Source: Cupriavidus lacunae
GTDB lineage: Bacteria > Pseudomonadota > Gammaproteobacteria > Burkholderiales > Burkholderiaceae
Assembly: GCF_003353055.1 (NCBI RefSeq)
Contig: NZ_QKWJ01000001.1
Span: 64,235 to 128,234, forward strand
Direction: 5' to 3'
Length of the DNA: 64,000 nt
Shown here: in pieces, positions 10,495 to 19,175 of the stretch
How the letters are laid out: each line of letters opens with the position of its first letter
Numbering within the stretch: position 1 is the first letter of the stretch
Made by a program: the position numbers and the translations under genes
The notes under the pieces: generated by a model
Databases searched by the model: none
The model's input: the letters and a program-made list of their open reading frames with translations, nothing else
What the model was told of the DNA's origin: nothing

Positions 10495-11295
10495 ATGACG
10501 CGCCCCGCCGCCCGCACCCGCAGACAGGCACTCAATGAGTTGCTGGGCCTGGTGGGCTTGCTGATGGGCGGCGGCCTGCTGGCGGCGCAGGGCGGCCAGA
10601 CGCTGGCGGCACGGCCCGCCGGCGGCGCGGCCAGCCAGCCCGCCGCCCGCCCGCCGCACGGCACGGCCATGCAGCCGCCAATGCGGCACGACGCCATCGG
10701 CACGCTCGACCGCAACCTGATCACCGCCGCCAGCGCCGGCGACCAGGAACTGGTGGCGCGCCTGCTGGCCGCCGGCGCCTCAGCCCGCGCCGCCGATGAA
10801 CGCGGGCGCAGCGCGCTGCTGGCGGCCGTGCAGAACCGGCGCACCGAGGTCGCGCGCACGCTGCTGCTCGCCGGTGCCGATGTGAACCTGAAGGACGCCG
10901 AATCCAACAGCCCCTTCCTGCTGGCCGCCGCCACCGGACAGGCCGACGTGGTGCGCCTGGCCCTGGCCAACGGCGCCGACCTGGCCAGCACCGACCGCTA
11001 CGACGGCACCGCGCTGATCATCGCCAGCCAGCAAGGCCATGTGGAAGTGGTGAAGCTGCTGCTGAAAGCCGGCATTGCCGTCGACCACGTCAACGACCTG
11101 GGCTGGACCGCGCTGCTGGAGGCAGTGATCCTGGGCGATGGCAGCGCCCGCTACGAGGAAACCGTGCAGCTGCTGCTGGATGCGGGCGCGGATGCCAACC
11201 TGGCGGACCGCGAAGGCGTGAGCCCCACGCGCCATGCGCGCGAGCGGGGCTACAAGACCATGGTGAAGATGCTGATGCGGGTGCGGGGGCATTGA
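10495..11295 (+). CDS. Ankyrin repeat protein with N-terminal export-like signal
   Basis: The 266-residue protein carries about five ankyrin repeats from residue 70 onward; repeat landmarks are AASAGDQELVARLLAAGA, LAAVQNRRTEVARTLLLAGA and IASQQGHVEVVKLLLKAGI. The N-terminus has arginines (ARTRRQ) followed by a hydrophobic stretch LLGLVGLLMGGGLLAAQ, which could be an export signal or membrane anchor. That suggests a periplasmic protein-interaction role. AAGGAG lies 8 bases before the start. The gene is close behind the chaC-like gene and ends at a bidirectional terminator. Confidence 0.88.
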   Translation: MTRPAARTRRQALNELLGLVGLLMGGGLLAAQGGQTLAARPAGGAASQPAARPPHGTAMQPPMRHDAIGTLDRNLITAASAGDQELVARLLAAGASARAADERGRSALLAAVQNRRTEVARTLLLAGADVNLKDAESNSPFLLAAATGQADVVRLALANGADLASTDRYDGTALIIASQQGHVEVVKLLLKAGIAVDHVNDLGWTALLEAVILGDGSARYEETVQLLLDAGADANLADREGVSPTRHARERGYKTMVKMLMRVRGH

Positions 11296-11314
11296 GAGAC
11301 GGCACCGTGAATCA

Positions 11315-11344
11315 AAGAAGGCTGGTCGACCGACCAGCCTTCTT
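11315..11344. terminator. Bidirectional terminator between convergent genes
   Basis: Two perfect 14-base arms (11315-11328 and 11331-11344) form a strong hairpin around the sequence GGTCGACCGACC. Each arm begins or ends with AAGAAGG/CCTTCTT, giving T-rich flanks on both strands. It lies between the ankyrin gene and the convergent acyl-CoA ligase gene. Confidence 0.8.
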
Positions 11345-11364
11345 CATTGTGCTGCCCCGCCCCC

Positions 11365-13080
11365 TCAGGCCGCGGGCTTCTCGCCCGCGCCAGCATTGCG
11401 CGCGTTCTCGCTTTCCTGCAGATGGCGCCACATCACCTTGCCGGTGCCCGACTTGGGTAGCGCATCGACAAACTCCACCACGCGCGGGTACTTGTAGGCG
11501 GCCATGTTCTCCTTGGCCCAGTCGATGATCTGCTCCGGCGTGGTCTTGCCCCTGGCATGGGCGCGCAGCACCACCACCGCCTTGACGGTCTCGCCGCGGT
11601 ACGGGTCGCGCGTGCCAATGATGCAGGCCTCCTGCACGTCGGGGTGCTTGTACAGCAGGTTTTCCACCTCGGCTGGCCATACCTTGAAGCCCGACGCATT
11701 GATCATGCGCTTGAGCCGGTCGGTGATGAAGTAGTAGCCCTCCTCGTCCATGCGGCCCAGGTCGCCGGTGCGGAAGAAGGTCTTGCCCTCGAACTCGATA
11801 AAGGCGTCGCGGGTGGCGGCTTCCTTGCCCCAGTAGCCCTTGAACACCTGCGGGCCGCTGACGATGATCTCGCCGATCTCGTTGGGCGGCAGTTCCTTGA
11901 GCGTGACCGGGTCGACCACGCGCGCGTCGGTGTTGAAGGTCGGCACGCCCAGGCACTGCAGCTTGGGCCGGTCCGACGGGTTGCTGTGCGTCGGCGCCAT
12001 GGTCTCGGACAGGCCGTAGCCTTCCAGGTAGCTCAGTCCGAACTGCTCGCGCAGGCGCTCGGCCACGGCCTGCGGCATGGCCGCGCCGCCGCCGCCGATA
12101 TAGCGCAGGCTGGACAGGTCGAACTGCGCCAGGTTGGGGCTGGACAGGAAGTCGATCACCATGGTCGGGATATTGGTCCAGTGCGTGACCTGGTAGCGCG
12201 AGATCAGGTGACCGGCCACTTCACGGTCCCAGCGCGGCAGCATCACCACGGTGGCGCCGCTGTAGATCGGGCCATTCATGCCGTACTGCATGCCGGTGAC
12301 ATGGAACAGCGGCAGCACCGACAGGATCACCGATTCCGCGCCCGAGCCCGACCAGGTCGCGGCGCCGATGACGTTGTGCATCACCGAGCGGTGCGTATGG
12401 ATGCAGCCCTTGGGGAAGCCGGTGGTGCCGGAGGTGTACGGCATCACCGCCATATCGTCCGGGCCGGCGGTATGCGGGCCGGGCTGCAGCCCGGCACCCA
12501 GCGCCTCGGCCCACGCGGTGGCACCCGCGGGCAGCGGATGCGGCGTGGTCAGCCAGGCCGGCGGCGCGTCTTCCGGGTGTTCGTGCGCGGGCGGCAGTGC
12601 ATCGGCATATTGCGTCACCAGCAAATGCTGCAGGCGCTCGGCCGGCGCCAGCTCAGACTGCGCCTGCTCGACCCCGGCGGCCAGGTCGGCGGTGAAGATC
12701 GCCACGCGCGCCTGCGCATCGGTGACGTAGTGCTTGAATTCCTCGGCACGGTTCATCGGGTTGACCGGCACCACCACCGCGTCGGCGCGCAGGATGGCGT
12801 AGTAGCTGACGATGAACTGCGGGCAGTTCTGCATATACAGCAGCACCCGGTCGCCTTTCTTCACGCCCGCCTTCTGCTGCAGCCAGCCGGCCACCGCAGT
12901 GGCCTGCGCCTCCAGTTCACGGAAGGTGATGGCGTTGCCGAAGTAGCGGATCGCGGCTTTGTCGGCATAGCGGAGCGCCGAAACTTCCAGGTTGGCCCAG
13001 AGTGACGTCTCCGGCAGCACGATGGAAGTCGGCAGGCGCTTCGGCCAGAACTGGAAATGCGGGCGGGCTGGGGTCTGCAT
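11365..13080 (-). CDS. Long/medium-chain acyl-CoA synthetase (AMP-binding)
   Basis: The 571-residue enzyme belongs to the adenylate-forming acyl-CoA ligases, which activate a carboxylic acid with ATP and CoA. The P-loop YTSGTTGFPKG is near residue 215. The GYGLSET motif is near 355, TGDLGRMDEEGYY near 440, and the C-terminal catalytic Lys context LPKSGTGKVMW near 545. It resembles ligases annotated for medium or long fatty acids; the exact chain-length preference cannot be read. A Shine-Dalgarno AGGAG precedes the start. The promoter has a TetR-like palindrome between its -35 and -10 boxes. Confidence 0.9.
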   Translation of the reverse strand: MQTPARPHFQFWPKRLPTSIVLPETSLWANLEVSALRYADKAAIRYFGNAITFRELEAQATAVAGWLQQKAGVKKGDRVLLYMQNCPQFIVSYYAILRADAVVVPVNPMNRAEEFKHYVTDAQARVAIFTADLAAGVEQAQSELAPAERLQHLLVTQYADALPPAHEHPEDAPPAWLTTPHPLPAGATAWAEALGAGLQPGPHTAGPDDMAVMPYTSGTTGFPKGCIHTHRSVMHNVIGAATWSGSGAESVILSVLPLFHVTGMQYGMNGPIYSGATVVMLPRWDREVAGHLISRYQVTHWTNIPTMVIDFLSSPNLAQFDLSSLRYIGGGGAAMPQAVAERLREQFGLSYLEGYGLSETMAPTHSNPSDRPKLQCLGVPTFNTDARVVDPVTLKELPPNEIGEIIVSGPQVFKGYWGKEAATRDAFIEFEGKTFFRTGDLGRMDEEGYYFITDRLKRMINASGFKVWPAEVENLLYKHPDVQEACIIGTRDPYRGETVKAVVVLRAHARGKTTPEQIIDWAKENMAAYKYPRVVEFVDALPKSGTGKVMWRHLQESENARNAGAGEKPAA

Positions 13081-13131
13081 GAAACGTCTCCTGTGCGGTC
13101 TCGCGGACCGGATCTGTCGGTATGATCAAGG

Positions 13132-13161
13132 ACTATAACCGAACGATCGTTCTATTTTCAA
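13132..13161 (-). promoter_or_regulatory. Promoter with palindromic operator for the acyl-CoA ligase gene
   Basis: On the minus strand a -35 box TTGAAA (13161-13156) and a -10 box TATAGT (13137-13132) are 18 bases apart. Between them lies the perfect 12-bp palindrome GAACGATCGTTC (13141-13152). An operator placed inside the promoter suggests repression. TetR-type fatty-acid regulators commonly use operators of this shape, so an acyl-CoA-responsive repressor is the inference. No regulator gene is adjacent. Confidence 0.6.
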
Positions 13162-13313
13162 CCGCAGACTTTCCCGAACACCAGTGGTGCGGTAATTGCT
13201 GCGGGCGTTGCATTCGGCGCCTTCGCCCTCACAATAGGGGTATAGATGCCCTGTTCAGCCTTTCCGGCCGGACCGTCCAGGTCTTGCCCACTCTTCCCGA
13301 TCCAGGATCCCCC

Positions 13314-14162
13314 ATGAGCGACGTCACCCTGCAGAATTTCGAAACCGAAGTGATCGACGCCTCGCGCCAGGCGCCCGTGCTGGTCGACTTCTGGGCGCCC
13401 TGGTGCGGACCCTGCCGCACACTGGGGCCGATGCTGGAACGGCTGGAGGCCGAGGCCGACGGCCAGTGGAAGCTGGTCAAGGTCAATGTCGACGAGAACC
13501 AGGAGCTCGCCGCGCACTTCGGCGTGCGCAGCATCCCGCATGTGGTGGCGATTGCCGACGGCCAGGCGGTGGACCAGTTCATCGGGGTGCTGCCCGAGTC
13601 GGGTCTGCGCGAATTCCTCGGCCGCCTGGCGTCGCAACCTGCCCCCACGGCGCTGCAGGACGCGCAGCAGCTCGCCGCCGAGGGCGATCGCACCGGCGCC
13701 GAAGCCAAGTTCGCCGAGGCGATCGCGCTGGATCCGGAGCATGCCGACACCGCCCGGCTGGCCTATATCGCCTTCCTGCTGGACGGCAACGACATCGACG
13801 CGGCCAGGACCCAGTTCGAGGCGCTGTCGCCGAACGCCGAGCAGCAGGACGCCTGCGCCGCGCTGCGCACGCGCATGGAAGCCATGGAGAATGTGTCGGG
13901 CCTGCCCGACGAGGACACCCTCACTGGGCGCATCGCCGCGAACCCGCGCGACCTGTCGGCACGGCTGGACCTGGCCAGGGTGCTGATCGCGCGCCAGCAA
14001 TACGAGCCGGCGCTGGAGCAGTTGCTGGAAATCGTGCGCGCCGACCGGACCTTCGAGGACGATATCGGCCGCAAGACCATGCTGTCGGTGTTCGAGATGC
14101 TGGCCGACCGGCCCGATGCGGTGTCGCGCTGGCGCCGTCAGCTGAGCACGTCGCTGAACTGA
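13314..14162 (+). CDS. Thioredoxin-domain protein with TPR-like C-terminal region (CnoX-like)
   Basis: The 282-residue protein has an N-terminal thioredoxin domain with WCGPC (Cys31 and Cys34) and the cis-Pro segment GVRSIPHVV. The C-terminal 165 residues are helical and tetratricopeptide-like (AQQLAAEGDRTGAEAKFAEA and ARVLIARQQYEPALEQLLE). This is the architecture of CnoX/YbbN, a holdase that hands clients to GroEL and forms mixed disulfides. Here the full CGPC motif suggests redox activity is kept. The start at 13314 follows GGATCC and matches the thioredoxin N-terminus; the frame is open upstream to 13122. Confidence 0.9.
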   Translation: MSDVTLQNFETEVIDASRQAPVLVDFWAPWCGPCRTLGPMLERLEAEADGQWKLVKVNVDENQELAAHFGVRSIPHVVAIADGQAVDQFIGVLPESGLREFLGRLASQPAPTALQDAQQLAAEGDRTGAEAKFAEAIALDPEHADTARLAYIAFLLDGNDIDAARTQFEALSPNAEQQDACAALRTRMEAMENVSGLPDEDTLTGRIAANPRDLSARLDLARVLIARQQYEPALEQLLEIVRADRTFEDDIGRKTMLSVFEMLADRPDAVSRWRRQLSTSLN

Positions 14163-14227
14163 AGCGCAGGCCTGCCGGCGCGGCACGATAAACTGGCGGG
14201 CTCACTCCCGCTTTGTTGCTGTTCGCC

Positions 14228-14599
14228 ATGACCACGCCCCGCCTGATCGATTTCAAGACCGAACCCGCCCCGAGCCACGACCGCCCGCGCCCTGACCGGC
14301 TGGTGTCGGGCAGCCCCGACCGCACCACCTGGACGCACTACAGCGCGCAGCATGGCGACTTTGATTGCGGCATCTGGGCGTGCGAGCCGGGTGCGTGGCG
14401 CATCGCCTTCCCGGCGGGCAAGGAAGAGTTCTTCCATGTGATCAGCGGCCGGATCCGCATCAGCGACGATGCCGGCCAGGCCAGCGAATTCGGCCCCGGC
14501 GACGCCTGCGTGATCCCGGCCGGCTTTACCGGGCTGTTCGAGGTGCTGGCGCCGGTGCGCAAGTATTTCGTGGTGATCGACCGCGACGCGGCGGCCTGA
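14228..14599 (+). CDS. Cupin domain protein (cupin_3 / DUF861)
   Basis: The 123-residue protein is a single small beta-barrel cupin. Visible family segments are CGIWACEPGAWRIAFPAGKEEF, which here is only a landmark at about residues 42-63, then HVISGRIRIS and EFGPGDACVIPAGFTG. Cupin_3 proteins resemble the barrel of ureidoglycine aminohydrolase, but most have no assigned reaction. The start at 14228 is chosen over a GTG/TTG-like start 15 bases upstream. It follows the thioredoxin-like gene by 65 bp and is convergent with the hemerythrin gene. Confidence 0.85.
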   Translation: MTTPRLIDFKTEPAPSHDRPRPDRLVSGSPDRTTWTHYSAQHGDFDCGIWACEPGAWRIAFPAGKEEFFHVISGRIRISDDAGQASEFGPGDACVIPAGFTGLFEVLAPVRKYFVVIDRDAAA

Positions 14600-14604
14600 T
14601 GCGT

Positions 14605-15045
14605 TCAGGCCGCGGTGACGGGGTCTTCGACCAGCGTAAAGCCGTTCTCACGCATATGCGCCACCATCATCGCGTCCATCGACTTGACGTGATGGTCGAA
14701 CCAGCCTGAGAGCTCGGCCACCAGCCGGCGGCCAAGCTGGAACTCGGCGTCGGTGTGCACCTTGTCGCGCACCGCGACGGCCACGGCCAGCACCTGCTGG
14801 TGCTCGCCCGCGTGGCAATGGCGCGGGCCGAACCCCATCGCCTCCATCCACTGCTCTTCCTGGGTGAAATGATGGCGCGTATGGTCGATCCATTCGTCCA
14901 TCGCTGCCAGGAAGCCGGCATCGTCGGCGCCGGCCACCGCGGCCAGCAGTTGCACGAACTCGGCATGGGTGGCGTCGGTGACCGGTTCGCCCAGATGGAG
15001 GTGGTCGGGCAGGCCGGCGGAGGAAAGCTGGTCTTTGGCGTCCAT
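14605..15045 (-). CDS. Bacteriohemerythrin-like protein
   Basis: The 146-residue protein is a four-helix hemerythrin domain with a non-heme diiron site that can bind oxygen. Likely ligands are in DATHAEFVQLL, DHTRHHFTQEEQWM, CHAGEHQQVL and the C-terminal WFDHHVKSMD, giving the His/Glu/Asp set expected for the family. It is stand-alone, with no signalling domain attached. The start at 15045 is chosen because the family begins close to the first His helix; a longer frame continues to 15291 without similarity. Roles in oxygen sensing or storage are inferred from the family. Confidence 0.9.
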   Translation of the reverse strand: MDAKDQLSSAGLPDHLHLGEPVTDATHAEFVQLLAAVAGADDAGFLAAMDEWIDHTRHHFTQEEQWMEAMGFGPRHCHAGEHQQVLAVAVAVRDKVHTDAEFQLGRRLVAELSGWFDHHVKSMDAMMVAHMRENGFTLVEDPVTAA

Positions 15046-15169
15046 GGGATCGGCGGCAATCGTGGCAGAAAACGGCAAGGATACCCAATCGGCGCGGACC
15101 GGGCCTGATCTGGCGCAAGCCACGGGGTATGCTGTGGGCAATGCGCCCTGCCCGCCACCTCTACACTTC

Positions 15170-15748
15170 ATGCCACGACTGATCTTCTTCTGCGGCCATG
15201 CCGGCACCGGCAAGACCACCCTCGCCCACCGCCTGATCGGCCCGCTGATGCAGGCCACCGGCGAGCCCTTCTGCCTGCTCGACAAGGACACCCTGTACGG
15301 CCGCTACAGCGCCGCGGCCATGGCGGCCATCACCGGCGACCCCAACGACCGCGACAGCCCGGCCTACCTGGACAACCTGCGCGACCCGGAATACCAGGGC
15401 CTGCTCGACACCGCGCGCGAGAACCTGGCGCTGGGCATCAGCGCGATCGTGATCGGACCGCTCTCGCGCGAGGTCAAGGCCCACCTGCTGAACGACCCCG
15501 ACTGGCTGCACATGCCCGCCTGCACCACGGTGCGCACGGTCTGGGTCCACCTGCCGGAAGACGAGGCCCATGCCCGTATCATCCGGCGCGGCAACCCCAA
15601 CGACGCCTACAAGCTGCACCACTGGGAGGCTTACCGCACCCGGCGCTTCATGCCGGCCCCCGCGGACTATCCGGAACTGATCTTCTTCGACAACCAGGCA
15701 CCCGGCGAGGCAGAGATCGACGGACTATTGCGCGCGCTGAGCACCTGA
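15170..15748 (+). CDS. P-loop ATPase / kinase-like protein
   Basis: The 192-residue protein begins MPRLIFFCGHAGTGKTTLAH, a Walker A motif at the very N-terminus. DKDTLYGRY and a later VWVHLPEDEAHARIIRRG are typical of small AAA_33-type nucleotide kinases such as gluconate- or shikimate-kinase-like proteins. The substrate is not identifiable. The start is the ATG immediately before the Walker A strand; a longer upstream frame overlaps the hemerythrin gene and is unlikely. It is convergent with tcdA. Confidence 0.8.
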   Translation: MPRLIFFCGHAGTGKTTLAHRLIGPLMQATGEPFCLLDKDTLYGRYSAAAMAAITGDPNDRDSPAYLDNLRDPEYQGLLDTARENLALGISAIVIGPLSREVKAHLLNDPDWLHMPACTTVRTVWVHLPEDEAHARIIRRGNPNDAYKLHHWEAYRTRRFMPAPADYPELIFFDNQAPGEAEIDGLLRALST

Positions 15749-15763
15749 ACGGCCGAACGACTA

Positions 15764-16633
15764 TCAGCCGCTCGCGATCTCGCCGATCACCGCCGATGCC
15801 GCGACAAAGCCGAACACCGCCGTTACCGCCACCGACGAGCCAAAGCCCGCGCACGCCAGCCCTTGCGGGCCACGCATGGCCGGCTGGCCAGGCAGCCCTT
15901 CCGCCGGCGGCGCCTCGTCGATCTCGCAGGCCTGCTGCTCGGGCTCGGGGTATTGCAGCGGCTCGTCCGAATAGACCGCGGCAATGCCGAACTTCTTCTT
16001 CGGGTCGCGCGTAAAGCCCCATTGCTTGCGCAGGCCGGCGCGCACCTTGGACAGCAGCGGGTCCTGGATGGTGCGCGCGAGGTCGTCGATGCGCACGCGC
16101 GTGGGGTCGAGCTGGCCGCCCGCGCCGCCGCAGGTGATCACCGGCACGCCCTGGCGCCGGGCCCAGCCCAGCATGGCGATCTTCACCCGCACCGCATCGA
16201 TGGCGTCGATCACATAGTCATAGCCCGCGCCGAGCAACGCCGGCACATTGTCCGCGGTCACGAAATCGTCGACCTGCGTCACCTGGCAGCGCGGATTGAT
16301 GGCCACGACGCGCTCGGCCATGGCCTCGACCTTGGCGCGCCCGTAGGCATCGCCCAGCGCATGGATCTGGCGGTTGGTGTTGGACAGCGCGATATGGTCC
16401 AAATCGATCAGCGTGATGCAGCCCACCGCATTGCGCGCCAGCGCCTCGGCCGCCCAGCTGCCGACCCCGCCGATGCCGACCACGCACACGCTGGCCGCCT
16501 CCAGCCGCGCCAGGCCGGCGGCGCCGTAGAGCCGCGCGACGCCGCCGAAGCGGCGGTGGTAGTCATCGTCGGCCGGGCTTTCGTGGGTCAGCGGCTCAGG
16601 CAGGCCGGCCAGGTCGTGTGCGGCATCGTTCAT
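15764..16633 (-). CDS. tcdA: tRNA threonylcarbamoyladenosine dehydratase (TcdA/CsdL)
   Basis: TcdA dehydrates t6A37 in tRNA to the cyclic ct6A form using ATP. The 289-residue protein has an E1-like fold: VCVVGIGGVGSWAAEALARN is the nucleotide-binding motif at about residues 48-67. It is followed by DLDHIALSNTNRQ and DYVIDAIDAVRVK. GLACAGFGSS near the C-terminus carries a conserved Cys. The start at 16633 gives the normal family N-terminus DDYHRRFGGVARLYG. The open frame upstream to 17398 overlaps the divergent asmA gene and is not coding. Confidence 0.93.
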   Translation of the reverse strand: MNDAAHDLAGLPEPLTHESPADDDYHRRFGGVARLYGAAGLARLEAASVCVVGIGGVGSWAAEALARNAVGCITLIDLDHIALSNTNRQIHALGDAYGRAKVEAMAERVVAINPRCQVTQVDDFVTADNVPALLGAGYDYVIDAIDAVRVKIAMLGWARRQGVPVITCGGAGGQLDPTRVRIDDLARTIQDPLLSKVRAGLRKQWGFTRDPKKKFGIAAVYSDEPLQYPEPEQQACEIDEAPPAEGLPGQPAMRGPQGLACAGFGSSVAVTAVFGFVAASAVIGEIASG

Positions 16634-16844
16634 ACGAGAAGGATCGGGTCGCGGGAAACCGGCCGGGCCGCGCACGGCAACACCGGGGCAAAAAATTCCG
16701 GCATTTTCCGGCGGCGATGTCAGCCAATCCCCGACAAAGACGGGAAGCGCGCAACTATACAATAGACCTGCAGTGGTCCGTTCGCCGCGCCGCGTATGCC
16801 AGGCAGCCGCCGGGCCCGCCCCGCCAGCCAGGAGAGCCCGCCTC

Positions 16845-19175
16845 ATGCCCGTGCGCCGCAAGGTCGTTCTGTGGAGTGTCCTGACACCGGTTGCGCTGAT
16901 CGCGCTGCTGGTGATCGTGATCATGACCTTTGACTGGAACCGGCTCAAGCCCTGGCTCAATGACCGGGTCTCAGAAGCCATCGGCCGGCCCTTTGCCATC
17001 AATGGCGACCTGACCGTGACCTGGCGCCGCGGCGAGGGCGAGACCGGCTGGCATACGCTGGTGCCATGGCCGCGGCTGTCGGCGCGCGATATCACCATCG
17101 GCAATACCGACTGGGCCAAGCAGCCCAATATGGCGACCGTGCGCGAACTGATCTTCGTGCTGCGCCCGGTGCCGCTGCTGACGCACGAGATCGCCGTGCC
17201 CACCATCGTCATCGACAGCCCCGCGGTCTGGCTGGAGCGCCTGGCCGACAGCCGCAACAACTGGACCTTCGATACCGGCCCAAAGACCGGCAAGTCCAAA
17301 TGGCAACTGGATATCGGCGAGGTGGTGCTGGCGCGCGGCAACCTGGCGCTGACAGACGAGTTCAAGAAGATCGAGCTGCAGGCCGAACTCGACACCATCG
17401 GCAGCGCCGCGCTCTATGACAAGGCACGCGACGGCGCGCTGACCGCACCACAGGCCTCTGCGGTGGCGCCCGGGCCGCCTGCCAGCGCACCTGAGGCGGC
17501 TTCGACATCGGCGCCGGCGACCGCCGGCCCGGCATCCGCGGCGACCGCTGCCGCCAACGGCCGCTACGGCGTGCGCTGGAAGGCCACCGGCCGCTACAAC
17601 GACGCCACCATCAACGCCACCGGCAAGGCCGGCACGGTGCTGAGCCTGCGCAATGCCGACGTGCCCTTCCCGATCCAGGCCGACGTGCGCGTGGGCACCA
17701 CGCGCGCGCAGATCGAAGGCACCGTGACCAACCCGGCCCACCTGGCCGCGCTGGACATGCACCTGACCCTGAGCGGCGACAGCATGGCCAGGCTCTACGC
17801 GCTGACCGGCGTGGTGCTGCCCTCGACACCGCCGTACCAGACCCGCGGCCGGCTGATGGCGACGCTGCGCACGGAAGGCTCGATCTACGAATACCAGAAG
17901 TTCACCGGCCGCGTCGGCGGCAGCGACCTGTCCGGCACACTGACCTTCACCAAGCGCGACCCGCGCCCGCTGCTGGCGGGCAGCCTGGAGTCGGACCAGC
18001 TGCGCTTTGCCGACCTGGCCCCGCTGATCGGCGCCGATGCCAGGCCCGGCCGCCCGGCCAAGGACAGCACCGTGGTCCAGCCCGCGGACAAGGCACTGCC
18101 GGTGGCCCCGTTCCGCACCGAGCGTTGGGACGAGATCGATGCCGACGTGCACTTTACCGGCAAGCGCATCATCCGCGATGCCGAGCTGCCGATCACCGAC
18201 CTGGTCACGCACCTGAAGCTGCAGGACGGCGTGCTGCTGCTCGACCCGCTCAACTTCGGCGTGGCGGGCGGCAACCTGGTGTCGACCCTCAGGCTGGACG
18301 GCAAGCGCGAGCCGATGGGCGCCATGGTCGACATGACCGCGCGGCACATGAAGCTCAAGCAGCTGTTCCCGACCTTCGACCTGATGCGCGCCAGCATCGG
18401 CGAGCTCAACGGCAGCGCCAAGCTCTCGGCCACCGGCAATTCGGTGGCGGCGCTGATGGGCTCGTCCAATGGCGAAGCCAGGCTGCTGGTCGAGAACGGC
18501 ACGATCAGCAAGTTCCTGCTTGAAGCGATGGGGCTGAACGTGGGCAGCGTGGTGATCCGCAAGCTGTTCGGCGACAAGACGGTGCAGATCAACTGCGGTG
18601 TCAGCGACTTTACCTTCACCGACGGCATCGCACGCGCCCGCACCTTCGTGCTGGATACGCAGGATGCGGTGATCGAGACCACCGGCGGCATCGACCTGCG
18701 CAATGAAAGGCTGGCGCTGACCATCCACCCGGACTCCAGGGGCCTGCGCGTGTTCTCGCTGCGCTCGCCGCTGTACGTGGGCGGCACCATGAAGAAGCCG
18801 TCCGTCAGCCCCGACATCGGCGTGCTGGCGCTGCGCGCCGGTGGCGCCGTGTCGCTGGCGCTGCTGGCGCCAGTGGCCACGGCGGTGTTGCCGCTGATCG
18901 ACCTGTCGCCGGGCAGCGACGACACCCAGTGCGCCAGGCTGCTTGCCGACCTGCGCAAGCGCCCCACCGCGCCGCCGCCGGGCAAGACCTACAAGGACCC
19001 GAAGGCTGCCCGCGCACCCGCCGCCAAACCGGTTGCGCCGGTTGCGCCGGCGGCCGCGGCAGCCCGGCCCGGCAAGCCGGTGAGTGCCCGCGAACGCAAG
19101 CAAGGCAAGCCGGGCGGCCAGCATGCACCAGCACCGCTGCGCCAGAACTACGACGCGTTCTACCGGGGCGCTTAG
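16845..19175 (+). CDS. AsmA family protein
   Basis: The 776-residue protein has a single N-terminal membrane anchor (about residues 8-26, LWSVLTPVALIALLVIVIM). A long periplasmic region follows with the AsmA domain beginning WNRLKPWLNDRVSEAIGRP. The C-terminal AsmA_2-like part contains NGSAKLSATGNSVAALMGSSNG and ends in a Pro/Ala/Lys-rich tail. AsmA-like proteins are thought to bridge inner and outer membranes and move phospholipid. An Ala/Pro-rich insertion near residues 200-240 looks like a linker. AGGAG precedes the chosen start by about 10 bases. The gene is divergent from tcdA. Confidence 0.9.
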   Translation: MPVRRKVVLWSVLTPVALIALLVIVIMTFDWNRLKPWLNDRVSEAIGRPFAINGDLTVTWRRGEGETGWHTLVPWPRLSARDITIGNTDWAKQPNMATVRELIFVLRPVPLLTHEIAVPTIVIDSPAVWLERLADSRNNWTFDTGPKTGKSKWQLDIGEVVLARGNLALTDEFKKIELQAELDTIGSAALYDKARDGALTAPQASAVAPGPPASAPEAASTSAPATAGPASAATAAANGRYGVRWKATGRYNDATINATGKAGTVLSLRNADVPFPIQADVRVGTTRAQIEGTVTNPAHLAALDMHLTLSGDSMARLYALTGVVLPSTPPYQTRGRLMATLRTEGSIYEYQKFTGRVGGSDLSGTLTFTKRDPRPLLAGSLESDQLRFADLAPLIGADARPGRPAKDSTVVQPADKALPVAPFRTERWDEIDADVHFTGKRIIRDAELPITDLVTHLKLQDGVLLLDPLNFGVAGGNLVSTLRLDGKREPMGAMVDMTARHMKLKQLFPTFDLMRASIGELNGSAKLSATGNSVAALMGSSNGEARLLVENGTISKFLLEAMGLNVGSVVIRKLFGDKTVQINCGVSDFTFTDGIARARTFVLDTQDAVIETTGGIDLRNERLALTIHPDSRGLRVFSLRSPLYVGGTMKKPSVSPDIGVLALRAGGAVSLALLAPVATAVLPLIDLSPGSDDTQCARLLADLRKRPTAPPPGKTYKDPKAARAPAAKPVAPVAPAAAAARPGKPVSARERKQGKPGGQHAPAPLRQNYDAFYRGA

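Noticed and set aside
16971..19124. 717-residue minus-strand open frame opposite asmA
   Set aside because: It is antisense to a recognised AsmA protein, has no family motifs, and shows the Arg/Gln/His-rich composition typical of shadows.
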